From: Oasisia sp. SBJ-2009
Taxonomy: Eukaryota; Annelida; Polychaeta; Sabellida; Siboglinidae
Assembly (NCBI GenBank): GCA_964017155.1
Contig: OZ024862.1
Span: 44,934,962 to 44,998,961, forward strand
DNA: 64,000 nt
Reading direction: 5' to 3'
Below the pieces are notes generated by a model. The model was given only the letters and a program-made list of their open reading frames with translations. It searched no databases and was not told the DNA's origin. Made by a program: the position numbers and the translations under genes. Positions 39,003 through 53,061 of the stretch are shown piece by piece (the first letter of the stretch is position 1; each line of letters begins with the position of its first letter).

Positions 39003-40440
39003 ATAAAAAACACTTAATCAAGCTACAGCTGAAATTAGAAATTCAAAGAGAAGATATGATCAAAAAATAGCTTTTAATATAAAACATGACAGCAAGAGTT
39101 TTTATGCGTATGTTATGTAAACAGAAAGTTCGGGATAAGGTCGGTTCTCTAGAAGGTAGTGATGGAAACATTATAACAGAGGGATTATTAATGGCAGAAA
39201 ACCTAAATGAGTACTTTAGTTCGGTATTTATCAGGGAAGATATTAGTATATTACCACCACTAGAGACTAAGTTCGAAGGGGGAGTGCCTGACTATTTAGG
39301 ACAACTAATTGTAACCCCAAAAATGGTAGCTATGAAAATAAGAGATTTGAAGGATAATAAATCACCTGGAGGGGATTCCTCCCAAATTAATTGTAAATTA
39401 TAGAACAAATCAGCATACCGCTTGCGACAGTGTTCAATTTGTCATTAGAGGAGGGAATAGTTCCGTTAGAATGGAAAGAAGCAAACATTATACCATTATT
39501 TAAAAAGGGTTCGAGAAACAAGTCGGAGAATTATAGACCAGTGAGTATAACGTCGGTGATTTGCAAACTATTAGAAAGACTAATTAAAGATCACGTGGTT
39601 GATTTTCTTGTTAAAAATAACTTGCTAAACCCATCTCAACATGGGTTTCTAAAAGCAAGGTCATGCTTTACAAATATGTTATGTTTTTTTGAAGATATGA
39701 CAAAATGGGTAGATGAGGGATCACTAGTAGGTATGATATACTTAGATTTAAAAATCCTGTGACAAAGTGCCACATCAAAGATTGCTACTTAAACTAAAAG
39801 TGCTGACATGAATGTATCAGAGCAGTGTGGAATTGAAGCAGCGATGAGAAACCAAATTCTTGGATTAATTTGGCAAAATACAGTGTACAAAGACAAAGAA
39901 CTAATACTACTGCTGTATAAAACAATAGTTAGGCCTCATTTAGAATATTGTATACAAGCATGGAGGCCATATTGCAAGAAGGATATTGATATGCTAGAAA
40001 TAGTACAAAGGAGAGCAACCAAAATGATACCAAAACTCAGGAATGTATAGAAACCAGAAGATTGAGAGATCAGATTAAGGTGTTTAAAATACTGAATGGG
40101 TATGAACATATTGACAGAAATATTTTTTCGCAGTCAAGGAAGAAAGAAGGACTAGATGACATGGAGTTACATTTGCAAAGAAGCAGTGTAGACTAGATAT
40201 TAGAAAATTCTCATTTTCACAAAGAACAGAAAATGAATGGAACAGATTATCAGCTGATTGTGTAGGTGCTAGTAGTGTTAATATATTTTAAAATAGAATC
40301 GACATATACCTAAGACGGACGGAGTATACTTAGATAGGTTGGACTCTCGATAAGCCAAAGGGCTTCCTAGTCCACCTGCCATCTAGAGTTGAATCTCTAG
40401 GTGGCAATCTTGTTAAATCGTGTTAAATTCTTGTTAAATG
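39003..40440 (+). pseudogene. Decayed LINE (CR1-like) RT and 3' end
   Basis: Plus-strand fragments in order: SKRRYDQKIAFNIKHDSKSF, NLNEYFSSVF, LEWKEANIIPLFKKGSRNKS, YRPVSITSVICKLLE, SQHGFLKARSC. Then the palm with its catalytic Asp pair is deleted, and LLYKTIVRPHLEYCIQAWRP continues. The 3' part is frameshifted and ends in TTGTTAAAT-type repeats near 40400-40440. Confidence 0.88.
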
Positions 40441-42260
40441 TCTGGTGGCCGTTATGCATAGCATACCATAAAGGCGGGATTACAGTATGCAACATGGTTG
40501 CAAGCAACGAGGCGATTGTGAAAGGTCAAGGCTGAACGATGTTGCTTGCAATGTGGCTGCATGCAACACCTCTTCCATGTTTACACTATGCAAAACGGTT
40601 GCAACGACGAGATATTAATTTGTCTCCAGCCACCATGTGGCGCCACCCTTATATAGCGTCTAAGCGATGGAAGCATAGCATCAGTGGGGGAAAGACTTGG
40701 GAATCAATTTATGCAAGATGCGGATTCCAATTGTTAGACCTCAGTAAAAATCATTTTCATCTAGTGATTAAAAATGTCACACCAATATAATGGAATCTTA
40801 TTATATCTTGAAATGGCTAAAGAAAATTAAATTTGGCAAAGAAATGTCTGACCTTTAACTAATTGTCTAAACAGATTTTAGGTCCAATGGCAATGCTAGC
40901 CTAGAGGTTGATTCGATCCAAGCGAGCACAAGTAGGCCGAACTATGCCGATTACAGACATGGATAATTCAGCCCAATGGGCCGAATCTTCCGTCTCCTAT
41001 TCATTTTATTAATAACTTAGGAATGTCTAATCATTAAATGCGAAACTGTTAATTTATTTTTAACATTTTAAAATATAAGTACGTAACACTAACAGTACAT
41101 TCAGAATTACATTTATAATTGATAGTACAATACAATAATCAAAGACACTCCAATTGTTATGAACACACGAGCAAATAACAACAAGGCTTGTAAAGATGGG
41201 ACAAAGTTTGGCTGCGTCTTTGTATCTGTATATGTTATATATATTTGTGATTGTGGTCCGCCTGGCCTTGGGCGCCCCTATTATCGTTCAACATTCGACA
41301 GTGTAAACTCGTGAAACCATCATTACCATTGCATAGTGATACTGCATATCGAATATGTGTTTGTGGACGCATAACAAACCTCAGAATACTGATGTATACA
41401 ATAAACCCATAGGCGGCCGCGCGTTCCTTCTCAACGAGTGTCCACGGTCCTACCTACTCAGAATTTTGGGAGCCGGATGTTTCGGCCTAAAACAGTTTCG
41501 GCCGAAACATCCGTTTCTGCAATCGTTGAAGTTCGGCATGTTTGTGCTCACATGGGCCGATTTTTCCGTACCTGCAACGTGTGCCGGCGAGCTACATGAG
41601 CCGAGTCATCCGTCCTGACGTTGGGAGATATCTTCGACCTGCGTATTATATATAATTTTGCTATTATTTCTGCATCGTTATTCGCGAAATTGTGTGTCAT
41701 TTCATTGCGTATTTAAGATTAGATTTATTATTATTTTGATTGTTATTTTATTATTTCTTGGCTAAGATTGGGGGATTTGTATTACTTGCGTATTATTTGC
41801 GTTGCTTGTCATTCCATTGGGAGTAATATATAATGTATATTATTATTTGATTAATATTATTTCATTCATATTTTTATTAGTTCTTGGTTCATATCCGGGA
41901 AATGTTGCAACCTTATTCGACTTGCGTAACATTTGCGTTGCATGTTATTCTGTTGCGTATAATAGATAATATATATTAATATTATTATTTGACTATTTTT
42001 TGCGAAATTCGTGTTTTTTTTATTAGTTTTTGGTTAATTATGTAGTAATATTATTATTTGACTACTATTTGCGAAAATCGGGGATTTGGTATCCCTTTTT
42101 CCCTATAACATTCTAAGGGTGCATATGACACTACACAACATGTAGGGACATGGGACATGTCCTTAACACCTTTTTCAACGATGGATTGTGACACATTGCA
42201 TAGGTTCAAATGAGTTGCAGTCAATTGAAGACATAAAGGCTTCGAGTGCGGACAATATGC
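40441..42260. other. Repeat-rich intergenic region
   Basis: Includes a copy of the 8905-9290 repeat (about 40810-40915, with GATTCGATCC), a GCGGCCGCGCGTTCCTTCT copy (41412-41430), and 41620-42100, where TTGCGTATTATTTGCG-like words recur about every 190 bp. No gene supported. Confidence 0.5.
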
Positions 42261-42660
42261 TCAAGATCTTCAATTAGATTAGCGCAGACCACTTTTATTA
42301 GGATACAGTTAGTGCTACAGATATCAAACAACCAAACAAACACCTATTGCAAGGGCGTTATTTAAAAGGGAACACTGTGCTCAAGATGGGTCTCCCTCAA
42401 GATCTTCAATTAGATTAGCGCAGACCACTTTTATTAGGATACAGTTAGTGCTACAGATATCAAACAACCAAACAAACACCTATTGCAAGGGCGTTATTTA
42501 AAAGGGAACAATGTGCTCAAGATGGGTCTCCCTCAAGATCTTCAATTAGATTAGCGCAGGTCACTGTTTATTAGGATGACGTTAGTGCTACTGCAATCAA
42601 ACAACAAGTAAACATCCATTGTAAGGGTCTTATCTCACATCTTCAATTACGTACACAGGC
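42261..42660. repeat. 136-bp tandem repeat, about 2.9 units
   Basis: TCAAGATCTTCAATTAGATT begins units at 42261, 42397 and 42533. Units 1 and 2 are nearly identical; the third is diverged and cut short near 42650. Confidence 0.92.
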
Positions 42661-42704
42661 CGTGCAGAAGAATGAATTAATTAAATTATAACGGCCGCAA
42701 ATGT

Positions 42705-42985
<281 letters not shown>

Positions 42986-42994
42986 AAACATGGA

Positions 42995-43140
42995 AATTAG
43001 CTGCCGTTACCCAAGGTCCGCTAGGTGGTAGCACCTTTGAGCACCGAGCTACTGCATGTGGCATTTTTTGCCTCGGCGTGTGTGACCGCCAGGGTGTCCA
43101 AGGAAAGAGTACAGACGCTGATTGGCTGTCGTGACGAATG
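42995..43140. repeat. Dispersed repeat with CTCF-like motif
   Basis: GTTACCCAAGGTCCGCTAGGT corresponds to GTTACCCAGTCTCCGTGAGGT at 23168. The CTCF-like word CCGCTAGGTGGTAGCA lies at 43018-43033. Followed by TTTTTTGCCTCGGCGTGTGT, shared with 33627-33645. Confidence 0.65.
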
Positions 43141-44129
43141 TGGAATAAAATAAAGATACCCTATTTAACAAATAATAATAACATATTTTTGAAAATTAAA
43201 CTTATTCTGAAACATGTCACAAATTAAACAGAAATGGCAATTTTTCTTTGTTCGTTTTTTATCATTTTTTATTTTTGACTTTTTATTTTGTGTATGAAAA
43301 GCGATAGATATTTTATAACATCGTTACCAAAAGCATACACACTATAATTTTTGTATTAACATTAATTATTATTATACATGTAAATGTGTGAATTAACTGT
43401 GAAACACACATCAATTGAGTGATAACAACTGAATGCATGTATTTGATTTAGCCAAGCTGTATTTATATTTGATCCCAACCCTGCCTGACAACGAACTTAT
43501 TCAGATCAAAATTGTCTACTCTATATAACACAAAACACATCTTTTATTGAGTCTAGCTAAACTAGATATCTACTCCATGGATAGAGGACACAATATTTGC
43601 AACTTCATATCACAAATCAAACTTTTTTAGACATAACATTACAAGGCTGAACATTTTAGGTCCGTCTGAATACGTCCGACTATGCAGTCTTTCATTGCAT
43701 GGTCAAACTGGTTACAGACGGGAACAAAATCTATGTGGGACAATTATGTCAGAGTGGGTTGTAATAATATCTGACAGAAACACATTGTGGCACTTTCTAT
43801 CCCTTGAAAGATTAAATTTATTGTGCATTACCTTTGTATCTTATGTTAAGCCGAAAAAAAGTTCGAGAAAGATAGACATGTAGTGACTAAAAGGTTTTAA
43901 CTGATTTGCAGTCTTCAGAACTATACAATCAAATAACAATATGTCACAAATACTACAACTGCCTAAGACGCCTATGCCAAATGATAAACATAGATGATCA
44001 ATGATTTCTGAGATACGGTAGCTAAAGGTGCAAAACGGACATTGAATACCAGCGAGCGCTGCTGGCCCAGTGGCAAAACTTGCCCCGCGAAGTACTAATT
44101 AGATGCCGACATGTGCCTTAAGATGGCAG
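43141..44129. other. Intergenic, no feature seen
   Basis: AT-rich DNA with no recognisable gene, RNA or repeat structure. Confidence 0.4.
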
Positions 44130-46850
44130 CACTGTGAGGATTCTTCACCACAGGTACAGCATTTGTAGCATTTCTGAACAGTTTTGAAATAGATATGAAT
44201 CTTTAAAGTAATTATTTTAAATAATTATTTACCACATGGATCATATTTGTAGGGTACGCGTGGATACAGACATGTGTCTTCAATTTACAATTGTTTTAAT
44301 TATTGTGTACCTCGTGTTTCACATTTGAATCGCCTGAGTGCGGTGTAGACACGGACATGTTTCTTCAAACTACCACTTTATGAGAATTGTATGGTTTATC
44401 CATAGTGTGGATAAGAACATGGGCATTTAAATTACTACTACGTGAGAATTGTGCACCACAGGTATCACACTTGTATGGTTTATCACCAGTGTGGTCACGG
44501 ACATGGGCCTTTAAATTACTACTACGTGAGAACTGTGCACCACAGGTATCACATTTGTGTGGTTTATCCCCAGTGTGGATACGGATATGGCTCTTCAAAC
44601 TACTACTTTGTGAGAATGTTTAACCACATATATCACATTTGTATGGTTTATCCCCAGTGTGGAAACGGACATGTGTCTTCAAATTACAACTCTCTGAGAA
44701 TTGTGCACCACAGGTATCACATCTATAAGGTTTATCCGCAGTGTGAATACGGAAATGTCTTTTCAAATGACCATTTCGTGAGAATTGTGCACCACAGATA
44801 TAACATGTGTGTGGTTTATCCCCAGTGTGGATAAGGACATGGTTCTTCAAAACACTATGCTCTGAGAATTGTGCACCACAGGTATCACATTTGAAAGGTT
44901 TATCCTCATTGTGTACACGGACATGTTTCTTCAAATGACCACTTTGTGAGAATTGTGCGCCACAGGTATCACATTTGTAAGGTTTATCCCCAGTGTGGAT
45001 ACGGACATGTTTCTTCAAACTACCACTCTCTGAGAATCGTGCACCACAGATATCACATTTATATGGTTTATCACCAGCGTGGATACGGACATGGTTTTTG
45101 AAATGACCACTCTGTCAGAATTGTGCACCAAATATATCACACTTGTATGGTTTATCTCCAGTGTGGATACGGACATGGTTCTTCAAATTGCCACTCTGTG
45201 AGAATTGTGCATCACAGGTATCACATGTGTAAGGTTTATCTCCGGTGTGGATACGGGCATGTTTCTTCAAATTACTATTCCCTGTAAATTGTGCACCACA
45301 GGAATCACATTTGTAAGGTTTATCCCCCGTGTGGATACGGACATGGCTCTTCAACCCACTACTTTGTGAGAATTTTGCACCACAGGTATCACACTTATAT
45401 GGTTTATCCCCTGTGTGGATCCGGGCATGTTTCGTTAAACTACCACAGTGGATACGGACACCAGTGTGGATACGGACATGGTTTTTGAAATGACCACTCT
45501 GTGAGAATTGTGCACCAAATATATCACACTTGTATGGTTTATCTCCAGTGTGGATACGGACATGGTTCTTCAAATTGCCACTCTGTGAGAATTGTGCATC
45601 ACAGGTATCACATTTGTAAGGTTTATCTCCGGTGTGGATACGGGCATGTTTCTTCAAATTACTATTCCCTGAAAATTGTGCGCCACAGGTATCACATTTC
45701 TAAGGTTTATCCCCCGTGTGGATACGGACATAGCTCTTCAACCCACTACTTTGTGAGAATTTTGCACCACAGGTATCACACTTATATGGTTTATCCCCTG
45801 TGTGGATACGGGCATGTTTCGTTAAACTACCACTGTGTGAGAATTGTGCACCACAGTCATCACATTTGTAAGGTTTATCCCCTGGGTGGATACGGACGTG
45901 TAACTTCAAAGAGCCTCTATGTGAGAATTGTGCACCACACGTGTCACATTTGTATGGTTTATCCCCAGTGTGGATATGGACATGTATCTTCAAATTACCA
46001 TTTTGTGAAAATTGTGCACCACAGATATCACATTTGTAAGGTTTATCTCCGGTGTGGATACGGATATGTTTCTTCAAATTACCATTCTCTGAGAATTGTG
46101 CACCACAGTTATCACATTTGTAAGGTTTGTCCCCAGTGTGGATACGGACATGGGTCTTCAACCCACTACTTTGTGAGAATTGTGCACCACAGGTATCGCA
46201 CTTATATGGTTTATCCCCAGTGTGGATACGGGCATGTTTCGTGAAACTACCACTGTGTGAGAATTGTTTACCACAGACATTTGTAAGGTATATCCCCTTT
46301 GTGGATACGAACGTGTGACTTCAAAGAGCCACTATATGGATTCTCACAAGTATGAATGCGGACATGACTCGTTAAGTGAATATTGTGTAAAAAAAAGTTT
46401 TCAACAAATTTCACATTTGAAACGTTTCTCTGTGGTACGGGTGTTCACATTCAAAGCCATATTGAAATTACTTTAGGTGCTAACCTGTTGGCATTCACCA
46501 CACTTACTGGTTTTACCACAGCATGATGCACACTTGTCTCTTCAAAGTTATGATCTTCACTGCACATAGCGTTGTGTCACAATCGAGAGAGCATTTGTAC
46601 GCTACTGTATAATATTCAGTTAGACATGTAAATCATATGCACCATTTTTGAAGTTTCTCGCCAATGTTAGCATCAAAATGCAAGATTGAAGACACCACCT
46701 TTTGTAAAACGTTTCCAGAAGCGCTACACTTAAATGGTTTCCCACAAATGTCACTGTATATACACACCATTAAACTCAACACTGAGGAGAATGTCTCGTA
46801 GGTACATCAAAACAAAAAGGTGCTTCATCTTTCAGAGAGGATTTTAGTCA
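44130..46850 (-). pseudogene. C2H2 zinc-finger gene, copy B, with nonsense mutations
   Basis: On the minus strand a single frame from about 46260 to 44365 encodes some twenty C2H2 fingers with [10 protein letters not shown] linkers, a DNA-binding array. It is broken only by three substitutions: TAG at 45700-45702 (Tyr of a KPYKC), TGA near 45114-45116 (Ser of a QFSQ), and TAA near 44618-44620. A 5-nt deletion near 46272 shifts the N-terminal fingers (HLTSHVRIH) out of frame. The block is homologous to copy A, which has lost most of the fingers. Confidence 0.85.
45111..45884 (-). repeat. 387-bp in-frame duplication within the finger array
   Basis: The segment starting at 45111 recurs at 45498 (offset 387, exactly 129 codons). 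Both contain the same defective finger CDIFGAQF, in which the second zinc-ligand Cys is Phe. The junction near 45440-45470 leaves a short finger VRIHTGVRIHCGS. Confidence 0.85.
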
Positions 46851-47474
46851 CGATTGATTGTTTCCATCCATGAAAGATTTGGTGTCTTCAGATATGAAAA
46901 TAAATAATTGTTCCACAAGTCGCAATCACAAGATCTCTTCTTCTCAAAGTCTAAAATGTTGTCGTTCAATGATATGACTTGCAGCACTCCATTTTTATGG
47001 GGCCAAGGCGTGACACTTGTTATCTTCAATGTGTGTGATGTTTTACAGCTTTGTCATTTCATCACAGACACTTCCGATGTGAACACATTTCGCCAAAAGT
47101 GACATTTGTCTGAAACAACAACAGGAAAGGTTAGTGACTCTACCTGACACGTATCTACCTGAGACAATACATTAGTCAATTTAGAGAGGCTTCATTTCGT
47201 AATTTGTGATCAGCATCTTTGCGGATGTGGTCCGCCTGTTCCGCTCATTCGGGTCCAACATGATTTGGCCCAAAATGGCTTCGGCCCAGTCTGACGGATG
47301 ATTCAGCCTACACTTTACTTTGTTGAAATCTGTGTCGGAAGTTTCGAAAACTTATCGATGGAAGAATCTGTCCACACTCTTTATATGGGTCATATGTACA
47401 TATGTAAGCACGCTCAAAATGATGCATATTTTTGGTTATTTGTGTATAATGTATTAACAAAATGATATGTAAAT
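46851..47474. other. 5' flank of zinc-finger copy B
   Basis: Aligns in order with 4090-4680 beside copy A (GATTGATTGTTTCCATC, CACTTCCGATGTGAAC, GACGGATGATT). No gene seen. Confidence 0.6.
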
Positions 47475-47588
47475 ATATATATATATATATATATATAATA
47501 ATAATAAATCTGTATATATTGCATGCCTGCATATATATATAAATATATATATATAAATTGAATTCAGATTTAGAGAGGTGGCATACAT

Positions 47589-47649
<61 letters not shown>

Positions 47650-47737
47650 TTATATGACAAGTATATGTAACTATAATATATATATAATAAATTAACTAAA
47701 TGTTACATACATATTGTTTTATATATAACAACAATAC

Positions 47738-47791
<54 letters not shown>

Positions 47792-47815
47792 GTGTATATA
47801 TATACATACATAACA
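47475..47815. repeat. (TA)n tracts beside copy B
   Basis: (TA)n runs at 47475-47495, 47594-47647 and 47742-47787, mirroring 5190-5524 beside copy A but not expanded to 1 kb. Confidence 0.9.
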
Positions 47816-47990
47816 TGCAATTAAAGAATACAAATAGGGTTCCCACTACAAGGAATAGGCAAGTCGAAGCAGGACGGATAAGCAATTATTGTTATCACAC
47901 ACTGGATATCAATATTACAGTTGAGTCAAAGACAGCTCGTCAATCAGACAGATTACAGGCTACAAAGGTAATTGATAATTTCTCTAAAAA
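47816..47990. repeat. Dispersed unit next to (TA)n, copy 2 of 3
   Basis: ACATGCAATTAAAGAATAC to GATTACAGG, closely matching 5525-5700. It marks the far edge of the duplicated zinc-finger block. Confidence 0.75.
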
Positions 47991-48368
47991 ATAATAGTAG
48001 TACACATACATATACAAAAATAGATACATAATAATGCAGATATGCAGTTCGATTTTTCAGTTTTAAAATCCTTTCACAAAACAATCTTCTACAACAGTAT
48101 GAAAGTGTGTAGTAACATGGGTAATAATAACAATGATCAGTCTTTATTACATATATAAAGTATTGGATCATACATTAATATTTATCCAAAATACATAGCA
48201 ATGATTTTTTTAGGGAATTCATGCAAATAATAATTACATAAGTGTTTAACTTGATGCATTTCCTTTCAACACACTCGTAGATGGTTTTCATTGCATGGTA
48301 TAGTGTTTATTTATACACTGTAATTAGTTGCTGTGTCTAGATTAATTTTAGGTAACATTACTTAATTA

Positions 48369-49833
48369 TGCTACGCACACACCGTGCACACACCAACCGA
48401 CTAGTTGGCGTTAAAGCAGTCGGCCGACTGCAGTCAGTTGGTGTGCGCGCAACTTTAAGCCGACGGTCGGCATTATTGCGCCGATTAACGCCGATTCAAA
48501 TGTTGAATCGGCGTTAATCCGCAGTTGGCGTTAGATAAGGAGGTATCCGGTGACAACTTGGCGCCGCAGTCGTATATCCGATGACGAGTCGGCTGGTGTG
48601 TGCACGCTTTTTTCATAATGCTACGCACACAGCAACCGATTAGTTGGCGTTAAAGCAGTCGGCCGACTGCAGTCGGTTGGTGTGGGCAACTTTACGCCGA
48701 CGGTCGGCGTTACTGCGCCGATTCAAATGTTGAATCGGCGTTAATCGCAGTCGGCGTTAATCCGCAGTCGGCGTTAGATCCGACGGTCGACGTTAAGTTT
48801 GCCATTAGAAATCATAGGGTCTTCATGTGATAAACCTCGTCATACCTATGCCCGGCGTATTTTTTTGTTTTCAAGCCTACTCTGACAACAAGGTTTACAT
48901 TTTTATTTTCACATTTCACTGACCTGGCGGGTAACGCTATTTTTAGAAAGTGGTATATTGTTTTTCCTATCCCCGTTGACCCATTACCGTATTTTATTTA
49001 TGCCGGAGCAACAAATAAATGTAATTTTGCCTGTTTCCCGCTTCCAGTCGGATTCTCCATTTTATCTTGTGAAAAGCGCTACGGCTGGTGGCGCCGCTAC
49101 CGGGGGCATACATTAAAAGCCTTACAAATCCGCAAAGCTGCGCTAGCGGTGAACAACGTTTTTGAGGATTTCGTCGGTTGTGACTGGTTACATTTCAAGA
49201 TAACTGTTAATTGGAACGGATAAATATAATATTCTTTATATAAATTACAATTCGGCGCTACGCTTTTCTTTGCTGGAACACTGGACAAGACATTTCGTCG
49301 TGAACGCTGACGGCGAATCTCCGTCTTCCTACGTAACATATTTCGTTTACAGGATTGCCGTTTCACGTACTTTAGTTTTGACAAATTTACCAAGTGTTAT
49401 TGTAGGTGTACATCGTTAAATCCGTGGTAATTGGCAACCATTCCATAAAACAAGTGAAATTAATATTGTTACGCAATTCTTCGATTAAATTGACGTCCCT
49501 GGCTCTCTTTCGCCGCCAAATCAAATGTGGGCAAAAATTCTCAAAGCGACGCTACCGTTGGAAACTTGGAGGAAATCGTTGGATACGACTAAAAATTATA
49601 CTTCAACATAACTGTTAACTGGAACGGTGATATTTTGAGAAAACACAAAATTAGTAAACACGCGAATTAATAGTGGATTTGAGGATATCGCTAGCGCCAA
49701 CGGATGAGTGCGGTTGGTGTGTGCGGGCAGCAGTCGGCGTTAGTCGGCGGAATTAATTGGAGTCTACCACGGACCACTGCTAACGCCAACTGCCAACTAC
49801 AGTCGGCGTTAATCGGTTGGTCTGTGCCTAGCA
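48369..49833. mobile_element. TIR element rich in TCGGCGTTA repeats
   Basis: The left end TGCTACGCACACA...CCAACCGA and the right end, whose complement is TGCTAGGCACAGACCAACCG, are inverted. The first 250 bp are duplicated (second start at 48619). Subterminal parts are full of GTTGAATCGGCGTTAATC / GCAGTCGGCGTTA words. A 98-residue minus frame (49097-49393) has no recognisable domain. Probably non-autonomous; no clean target duplication found. Confidence 0.75.
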
Positions 49834-50616
<783 letters not shown>

Positions 50617-50625
50617 AGTGTGTGC

Positions 50626-51419
50626 AACTTCAGCGTCCCGCCGAGTCAAACGCCCACCTTTTTAACACCAGATCCGCTCCCTCGATTTACCAGCACCGAG
50701 TATGAAGATCACATATGCATGTCCAATAAAATGTCTACACACCACCAACTTTTCGTAACCGAAGGATCCACTGTTATTACCAAAAAGAAGCCTTTAGTGA
50801 CGTGCTCAATAATATGTGAGCCTTATGAAGGTATTTTTCCGGAAGTGACCCGGCGACCCCGCGAGGGACACCTTGTGTGCGTTATGTTCTCCCCAAAAAA
50901 TTCAAGTCGCGAGGAGACGCTGTATTGTGCGAAGCAAAACGTAATCTCTTGTAGGGTCCTCATCGCACGAAGTTGTTTTTTCCTTTGTCAATATTCTTCT
51001 TGATACACTCGAAATACAATAACGTAAACACTAATAAAAAATTACTTCAAGTACAGCCACTTGTATGGGATACATCATCATTCAATGAAAATTTATCTGG
51101 AACTGGCGAAGCTTCGCACAATACGGCGTCTCCTCGCGACTTGAATTTTTGGGGGCGAGCATAACGCACACAAGGTGTCCCACGCGGGGTCGCCGGGTCA
51201 CTTCCGGAAAAATACCTTCATACGGCTCACATATTCTTGAGCACGTCACTAAAGGCTTTTTTTTGGTAATAACAGTGGATCCTTCGGTTACGAAAAGTTG
51301 GTGGTGTGTAGACATTTTAATGGACATGCATATGTGATCTTAATACTCGGTGCTGGTAAATCGAGGAAGCGGATCTGGTGTTAAAAAGGTGGGCGTTTGA
51401 CTCGGCGGGACGCTGAAGT
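50626..51419. mobile_element. Near-perfect 315-bp inverted repeat (foldback)
   Basis: The left arm (50626-50939) begins AACTTCAGCGTCCCGCC; the right arm (51107-51419) ends GGCGGGACGCTGAAGT. The spacer is about 167 bp. Arms differ at few positions. Each arm, read inward, keeps an open frame with MSTHHQLFVTEGSTVITKK and HLVCVM; differences are mostly replacements. The right arm ends exactly where the duplicated EGF-gene segment starts. Confidence 0.88.
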
Positions 51420-51833
51420 TGCGACAACGGTGACACTTGCACGGAGAACGATGCTTCTTACACGTGTAAATGCTCGTCGAAATGGTCAGGAACAAATTGC
51501 AGTCTAGTGAAAGATCTCACTAAAGAACAAAAGGAAGTTAAACAAAAGCCTAAAGAACAAAAGAAAGTAACGGGGATGTCTGCGATGATGAAGGTGATTA
51601 TCGGTACGGCGGTTGGTATAGGCGTTGTGGTTGCTGCAGGATGTGGCGTAGCTGCCTGTGGTGCGTGTCCGACTAAAAGAGATATAGCAGCAAAATTGCC
51701 AGCCGCCAGGGGAATGAAATCAGTAAGATCGACAGTACAGAGAAGCACGGAGTTAGGAGACGACGATGAAGAGGAAGATGAAGAGGAAGAGGAAGAGGAA
51801 GATGAAGAGGAAGATGCGGTGTCATGGATTTGA
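51420..51833 (+). pseudogene. 3' fragment of EGF/fucolectin-type membrane protein (copy 1)
   Basis: Opens inside the last EGF domain (CDNGDTCTEN...CKCSSKWSGTNC), then a Lys/Glu linker, MSAMMKVIIGTAVGIGVVV AAG (a single membrane helix with GxxxG), a CGVAACGACPTKR juxtamembrane stretch and a long Asp/Glu tail. The frame is intact through the helix, unlike copy 2. A stop lies at 51414-51416 just upstream, and all preceding exons or domains are missing, so it is a truncated copy. The acidic tail is a GAAGAT-type expansion longer than in copy 2. Confidence 0.85.
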
Positions 51834-53061
51834 GACTATATTGCAGGATCATTTCTTTAGCTATGATTTCGTAGACAACAAAGCTTCAAAACAGGCCTAT
51901 CTAATGGTGTATATGTATTTATTATAAAACCTGCTGTACAAATGATATTGTGACGTGAAGTGTACATTACCCGTACAGCTGCAGGCAGGCCACACTTTAC
52001 TATCAGTGATCGTAACAGTTTGAAGTTACCCAGGCGTCTGCCAAAGAGTGCAACACCGTGGAAATTAATCAATGAAATGCTTTGCGGTTTGTTTTGAATT
52101 CATTGTTTTACAAGTGGATAAAGAAAGGTGACAGAAGGACAGGAACTGGGCGGACTTTGAATGATTAAAAGCGTTTCCGGAGACAAACTACTAGAAGACA
52201 AATAAAATTGATATATCTATCGATTCTTTATGTTAGTAAATGTGTTCGTTTTTGAAATTTACAAGTGCATAGTATTCAACATGGATAATAACACATTGAC
52301 GTTGTCAAAAACACTCACTTGAATTACCCGTTATGCTTGTCAAAACATGATTAAATCACCGGTGTTCTTTCATGCCTCACGAGACATGACGATCATTGTA
52401 ACACACAGTAAAAAAAACTGCATATCTCTGCACAAAAGTCGACCTAGCGTCGTGTTCAACATATAGAAAGCACGCACCGTCTGTTTTCTCTTCTACCACT
52501 GAGACTCACGCAGTAGCAGTTGGCTGCAAAAGATTATATGACTAGACGACAACAATAATGTTTTGGTACAATTAAGCAACACTTGAGATTCAAAGCAAAT
52601 CCCATAAAGCAAGTGAATTCAGAAGAATGGTTTATCAAGCTTACGAGTATTGAAGGATCAATAATAAAGGTAACTATTCTTTGCTTCGATACGTCACACA
52701 ATGCACAGCAAGTGACACACAATTAACACAGGCAGACACATTACACAAATAAACACCTACTAATCTGTGCATCAACTTATTATTCACTACACCTGGATCG
52801 CCATACCTGGATTGTCACACCTGGATCACCACACCTGGATCGCCACACCTTGATCACCACACCTGGATCTCCACACCTGGATCACACACTTGGATCACCA
52901 CACCTGGATCACACACCTGGATCACCACACCTGGATCACCACACCTAGATCACCACACCTGGATCACCCTATGGAAACTGACTGCTAAGCCATTGACGTG
53001 ATGTCGCCTCTGTCTGAGAGCTTGAGACACTGTTGTATTCCTTCCGTCCCGCTGCCCATGG
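51834..53061. other. 3' flank of EGF fragment and intron before allantoinase exon
   Basis: No coding sequence seen. Equivalent to 58955-60155. Includes a 14-bp minisatellite at 52791-52970. Confidence 0.5.
52791..52970. repeat. 14-bp minisatellite ACACCTGGATCACC
   Basis: About a dozen imperfect units of ACACCTGGATCACC. The second copy of the duplication has fewer units (59911-60062). Confidence 0.92.

Noticed and set aside
42261..42660. Regular repeats resembling a CRISPR array
   Set aside because: Units of 136 bp are contiguous with no distinct spacers, in an animal genome.
44387..46476. Plus-strand frames rich in [13 protein letters not shown] repeats
   Set aside because: Antisense shadows of the minus-strand zinc-finger array.
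48369..49833. rRNA or tRNA cluster because of locally high GC
   Set aside because: The GC-rich words are inverted TCGGCGTTA repeats of a TIR element; no RNA structure recognised.
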